Source: SZUA-217 sp964194555 (GTDB taxonomy: Bacteria; Actinomycetota; Acidimicrobiia; Spongiisociales; ZC4RG35). Taken from it: DNA of 8,499 bases. The stretch is from NCBI GenBank assembly GCA_964194555.1, contig CAXMMT010000039.1, forward strand, positions 1-8,499. Reading direction: 5' to 3'. The translations under genes were made by a program, and so were the position numbers. Shown piece by piece: positions 6,455 to 8,499 of this stretch. The notes beneath the pieces are model-generated. The model saw only the letters and a program-made list of their open reading frames with translations, was not told where the DNA came from and searched no databases. Every line of letters starts with the position of its first letter. Within the stretch, counting starts at the first letter, position 1.

Positions 6455-7420
6455 ATGCGAACGAAGGCAGTGGCGACTATCAGTCTGAGTGGTCCGCTGG
6501 AGTTCCAGGGACGACAAGCTGCCCGCGGTCTCGAGCTGTGGGCTTCGGCTGATCAGGTTGAGTTGGAGATCGTGGACGACGCCGGCCGCACGGCGACGGC
6601 CTCCGACGCCTATCAGCACTGGATCAGTGCCGGCACCGATCTACTGCTCAGTCCCTACGGAAGCAGTCTTGTGCGCCGCGTGGGCCCGGTCACGTCCCGG
6701 GGAGGGGTCTTGCTTTGGAATCACGGAGGATCTGCCGACGACCTGACTCGCCGTCTGGTGGTCGCAGTCGCGGCTCCAGCCTCGAGCTACTTCCTAGGAG
6801 CGGTAGACCTCGCCCACCGGATGGGCTTGGGACGAGTAGTGCTCGCCAGAGGCAGAGGCCGCTTCGCAGCCGCGGTGACCGGGGGAGCTCGAGAACGGTC
6901 ATCCGAGCTGGGTCTGGTCTTCCAGGACGTGGACCTTGCCGAATGGTCGGTCGCCGGGTCGCTGGATGACGCCGCTCTCCTGATTGTGGGGAGTTTCACA
7001 GAGGATCTGGCATTGGTGAAACAGGTGCAGACGGCGCGCCGGCCCGGTGTAGTCGGCTGTGTGGCTGCCGGCTTACTCGAGTTCGGAGACCGGATGGGAT
7101 CGGCATCCAGGGGGATCGTGGGTCCCACCCAGTGGATCTCCCAACAGACCACCCCCGAGGTCGGCTCGACTGGGACTGACTTCAGGCTTCGCTACCAGCG
7201 AGCGTATGGGGAGCCACTCGGCTATGTGGCAGCCCAGGCGGCCGCGGCTGGGTTCCTCTCCGCAGAAGCGCACCGACGGGAGTACCAACCTGACCAGGCG
7301 AGGCAGTGGCGAACTACGTCTCTGCTCGGCGCCTTCGCCCTCGACGAGTCGTGGCGACAGATCGGGCACACGCCCATCACCATCGAGTGGCGAAACGGAC
7401 GGCAGGTGCGGGCGGCATAG
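6455..7420 (+). CDS. Periplasmic-binding-protein type 1 fold, cytoplasmic (Leu/Ile/Val-binding protein-like)
   Basis: The 321-residue product resembles ABC-transporter solute-binding proteins of the LivJ type. It opens with the first strand and helix of the fold (AVATISLSGPLEFQGRQAAR, 5-24), then VELEIVDDAG (35-44), LLLSPYGSSLVRRV (63-76) and a ligand-cleft-like LWNHGGSADDL (87-97). It has no signal peptide or lipobox: the fold begins at residue 5, so it should stay in the cytoplasm and act as a sensor rather than a transport receptor (inference; AmiC of the amidase system is a known cytosolic example). ATG 6455 is preferred over the upstream in-frame start at 6350 because AAGGGA lies seven bases upstream (6442-6447) and the extension is not protein-like. 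A damaged ferredoxin gene follows after 46 bases in the same direction, then an HTH gene, suggesting an operon. No permease or ATPase gene is near. Confidence 0.75.
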   Translation: MRTKAVATISLSGPLEFQGRQAARGLELWASADQVELEIVDDAGRTATASDAYQHWISAGTDLLLSPYGSSLVRRVGPVTSRGGVLLWNHGGSADDLTRRLVVAVAAPASSYFLGAVDLAHRMGLGRVVLARGRGRFAAAVTGGARERSSELGLVFQDVDLAEWSVAGSLDDAALLIVGSFTEDLALVKQVQTARRPGVVGCVAAGLLEFGDRMGSASRGIVGPTQWISQQTTPEVGSTGTDFRLRYQRAYGEPLGYVAAQAAAAGFLSAEAHRREYQPDQARQWRTTSLLGAFALDESWRQIGHTPITIEWRNGRQVRAA

Positions 7421-7466
7421 GCAACCCGCTCCCCGCACCGGAACCGCAGAACGAAGAGGCGTGAAG

Positions 7467-7644
7467 ATGGCTAATGCAACACAACTTATGGTCTGGATCG
7501 ACCAGGACCTGTGCACCGGTGACGGAATCTGTGGATTGGCCCTGGGTTCCGAACAACCTGATCGAGGATGTCATCGAATCCGCTGAGGAACGCTCTGGCG
7601 AGTGCATCATGATTGAACCGTATCGTGAGGAGGCGGTGCTGTGA
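7467..7644 (+). pseudogene. Ferredoxin gene with internal deletion and frame change
   Basis: ATG 7467 has AAGAGG seven bases upstream and opens MANATQLMVWIDQDLC, with Cys16-X5-Cys22. This is the start of the short single-cluster ferredoxins that donate electrons to cytochromes P450 and other oxygenases. After Cys22 and Gly the family sequence stops and the frame ends at 7586. In another frame, from 7540, the family's C-terminal part resumes: PWVPNNLIEDVIESAEE, then RSGECIMIEP, ending at TGA 7642-7644. About 25-35 middle residues are missing, judging from the usual length of near 75-80. The Cys-Pro that supplies a cluster ligand in relatives reads Arg-Ser (CGC TCT). Three defects together make a working cluster unlikely. 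The gene sits between the PBP-like gene and an HTH gene whose GTG overlaps this stop. Confidence 0.8.
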
Positions 7645-7840
7645 GCGGATCGGGGACGAGTCTACGTCCGCTCGAGAGCGTGATTCTTCGGCTCCGCGAC
7701 CAGGTTTGTCAACTCCAGAGATCGCAATCCGTGTGGGTAAGAAGCCGGGGACGATCGGGCGGATCATTGAGATGGTCGCGTTCAAGGAAGGCGGGGCCGT
7801 ACTACCAATCAGCCACCGGGAAGCGACCACTGCAGGTTGA
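7641..7840 (+). pseudogene. Small helix-turn-helix (sigma-70 region 4-like) protein with one-base frameshift
   Basis: GTG 7641 has a strong GAGGAGG (7627-7633) seven bases upstream and overlaps the ferredoxin TGA (GTGA), a sign of translational coupling. The frame reads MSGSGTSLRPLESVILRLRD, then Gln (7701-7703). Continuity is then lost: the protein-like sequence goes on one frame over as GLSTPEIAIRVGKKPGTIG, then RIIEMVAFKEGG, ending at TGA 7838-7840. One extra G at CAGGTTT (7701-7707) would join both halves into a 67-residue protein of the form LRPLE-helix, then EIA-x-RVGKKPGTIGRII, a recognisable HTH. I recall longer actinobacterial relatives with a second LRP-E repeat, absent here. It may be a real mutation or a base missed in a G run. 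A DNA-binding partner for the upstream PBP-like protein is a reasonable inference, not shown. Confidence 0.6.
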
Positions 7841-8112
7841 ACGATCTCGGCCATCAGTTGGTCGTACCGTTTCAGGATTACCGGATCGCCCGGTGTACCT
7901 GACGGGGCCGGATGCTTTTCCGGCGCACCGGCGGAGGTCATCAGCATGGGCGACAACGTCGTGTCGAAGCCGTCGGTTGAGATGGTCAAACAACGGTCCA
8001 CCGCCGTCGATGTTGCCGATGGAGGAACCTCCGCCAGCCAGCGCTCGTACCGCGGATAAGCAGATCGTCGGGGTCCCGTCGCGGTGCCTGGCTTGGTCGC
8101 GTTCCCGCAGGG
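7841..8112. other. Unassigned region between the HTH relic and the luciferase-like gene
   Basis: About 270 bases lie between the plus-strand HTH stop and the minus-strand oxidoreductase stop. Two minus-strand frames are open over much of it. One contains APSGTPGDPVIL followed by KRYDQLMAEIVQP, the other an unusual Gly-rich run, LAGGGSSIGNIDGGGPLF. Neither has a start with a ribosome site, and I recognise no family. It may be a decayed gene end or noncoding DNA. Confidence 0.3.
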
Positions 8113-8499
8113 TCAAGACATACCGTCGGCGAAGGTGTCGATCATGAGTCGCACATCGGGACCGACTGAATACAAGATGGGGCAGGTGCAGCCGGCGGCG
8201 ACGTATTCGGCGACCTTGGCTCGGCACTCGTCGGGTGTGCCCGAGGCAGTGATCATCTGGACGATGTCGTCGGGCACGACCTTGGACGCTGCAACGACTT
8301 GTTCGTGGGTGGCCGGCCAGGTGAGCATCGCACCGATCTCGTCGAGCACTGTTATGGGAACGCCTGATGCCTTCATGATGTGTGGTTGCTGGCCGAGGTA
8401 TTGGGTGACCAAGAGGCGTGCTCGATCGAGGGCGGCCTGGCGGTCGTCGGACACGGAGCACACTATGAGCTGGGGCCGGTCAAGATCGTCGACCGTTCG
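8113..8499 (-). CDS. Luciferase-like (LLM class) flavin/F420-dependent oxidoreductase, C-terminal part (cut by right window edge)
   Basis: The reverse strand is open from base 8499 to TGA at 8113-8115, giving 128 residues of a protein whose N-terminus lies outside the window. The sequence fits the last third of a 5,10-methylene-tetrahydromethanopterin reductase-like or luciferase-like TIM-barrel oxidoreductase, usually about 340-350 residues long. Visible family pieces are QLIVCSVSDDRQAALDRAR, TQYLGQQPHIMKASG, then ITASGTPDECRAKVAEYVAA and GCTCPILY, ending in the helix DVRLMIDTFADG. In actinobacteria such proteins mostly use cofactor F420 or FMN. Cofactor and substrate cannot be read from this end, because the binding residues lie in the missing barrel. 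It points towards the damaged ferredoxin/HTH operon on the opposite strand (convergent). An in-frame GTG at 8461-8463 is internal, not a start, since homologous sequence continues upstream. Confidence 0.8.
   Translation of the reverse strand, partial: RTVDDLDRPQLIVCSVSDDRQAALDRARLLVTQYLGQQPHIMKASGVPITVLDEIGAMLTWPATHEQVVAASKVVPDDIVQMITASGTPDECRAKVAEYVAAGCTCPILYSVGPDVRLMIDTFADGMS

Noticed and set aside
7059..7586. 175-codon plus-strand frame covering the end of the PBP-like gene and the ferredoxin start
   Set aside because: Only its last part, from 7467, is protein-like and belongs to the ferredoxin; the rest is an out-of-frame reading of the PBP-like gene.
7641..8147. 168-codon plus-strand frame from the HTH start
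   Set aside because: Only the first 21 codons are protein-like; after the lost base the frame is Arg/Ser-rich nonsense, while the HTH continues in another frame.
1..8499. tRNA, rRNA, CRISPR arrays, riboswitches, insertion-sequence ends
   Set aside because: Reading both strands showed no cloverleaf with a proper T-loop, no repeated spacers, no known riboswitch core and no paired terminal repeats.

Overview
The window looks like a chromosomal segment of an actinomycete, most plausibly an acidimicrobiia-like (Ilumatobacter-type) lineage. The pointers are moderately high GC, GTG starts, actinobacterial class III nucleotidyl cyclases fused to signalling domains, a crotonyl-CoA carboxylase/reductase-type enzyme and a luciferase-like (often F420-dependent) oxidoreductase. 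This placement is inferred from protein resemblance only. No tRNA, rRNA, CRISPR array or intact mobile element was seen.

Left part (1-2241): a minus-strand class III cyclase, cut by the left edge (588..1), is divergent from a plus-strand Ccr-family reductase (1003..2241). The roughly 410-base spacer holds a 15-base dyad and a possible 33-codon leader ORF whose stop overlaps the Ccr start (ATGA). The Ccr homologue carries Asn at a position where, by my alignment from memory, true enoyl-CoA carboxylases/reductases have the CO2-binding Glu.

Middle (2242-4091): a perfect 15-bp hairpin lies between ccr and a convergent six-helix AmiS/UreI-type membrane protein (3015..2503, minus). Upstream of that gene is a minus-strand relic of the C-terminal TPR part of a large regulator, with no recognisable N-terminus.

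Centre right (4092-6080): an intact 662-residue cyclase-TPR protein with all canonical cyclase catalytic residues. It lacks the STAND/AAA ATPase module often found between these domains in actinobacteria. With the left-edge cyclase and the TPR relic, three members or pieces of one signalling superfamily lie within about 6 kb.

Right part (6455-7840): an apparent operon encodes a cytoplasmic (signal-less) type 1 periplasmic-binding-protein fold, a ferredoxin and a small HTH protein. The last two are damaged. The ferredoxin has lost its middle, changes frame and has Arg at a cluster-ligand Cys position. The HTH gene has an apparent one-base deletion. The intact layout (substrate-sensing fold, Fe-S protein, DNA-binding protein) is the most unusual gene combination here. 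The right edge (8113-8499, minus) is the C-terminal third of a luciferase-like oxidoreductase.
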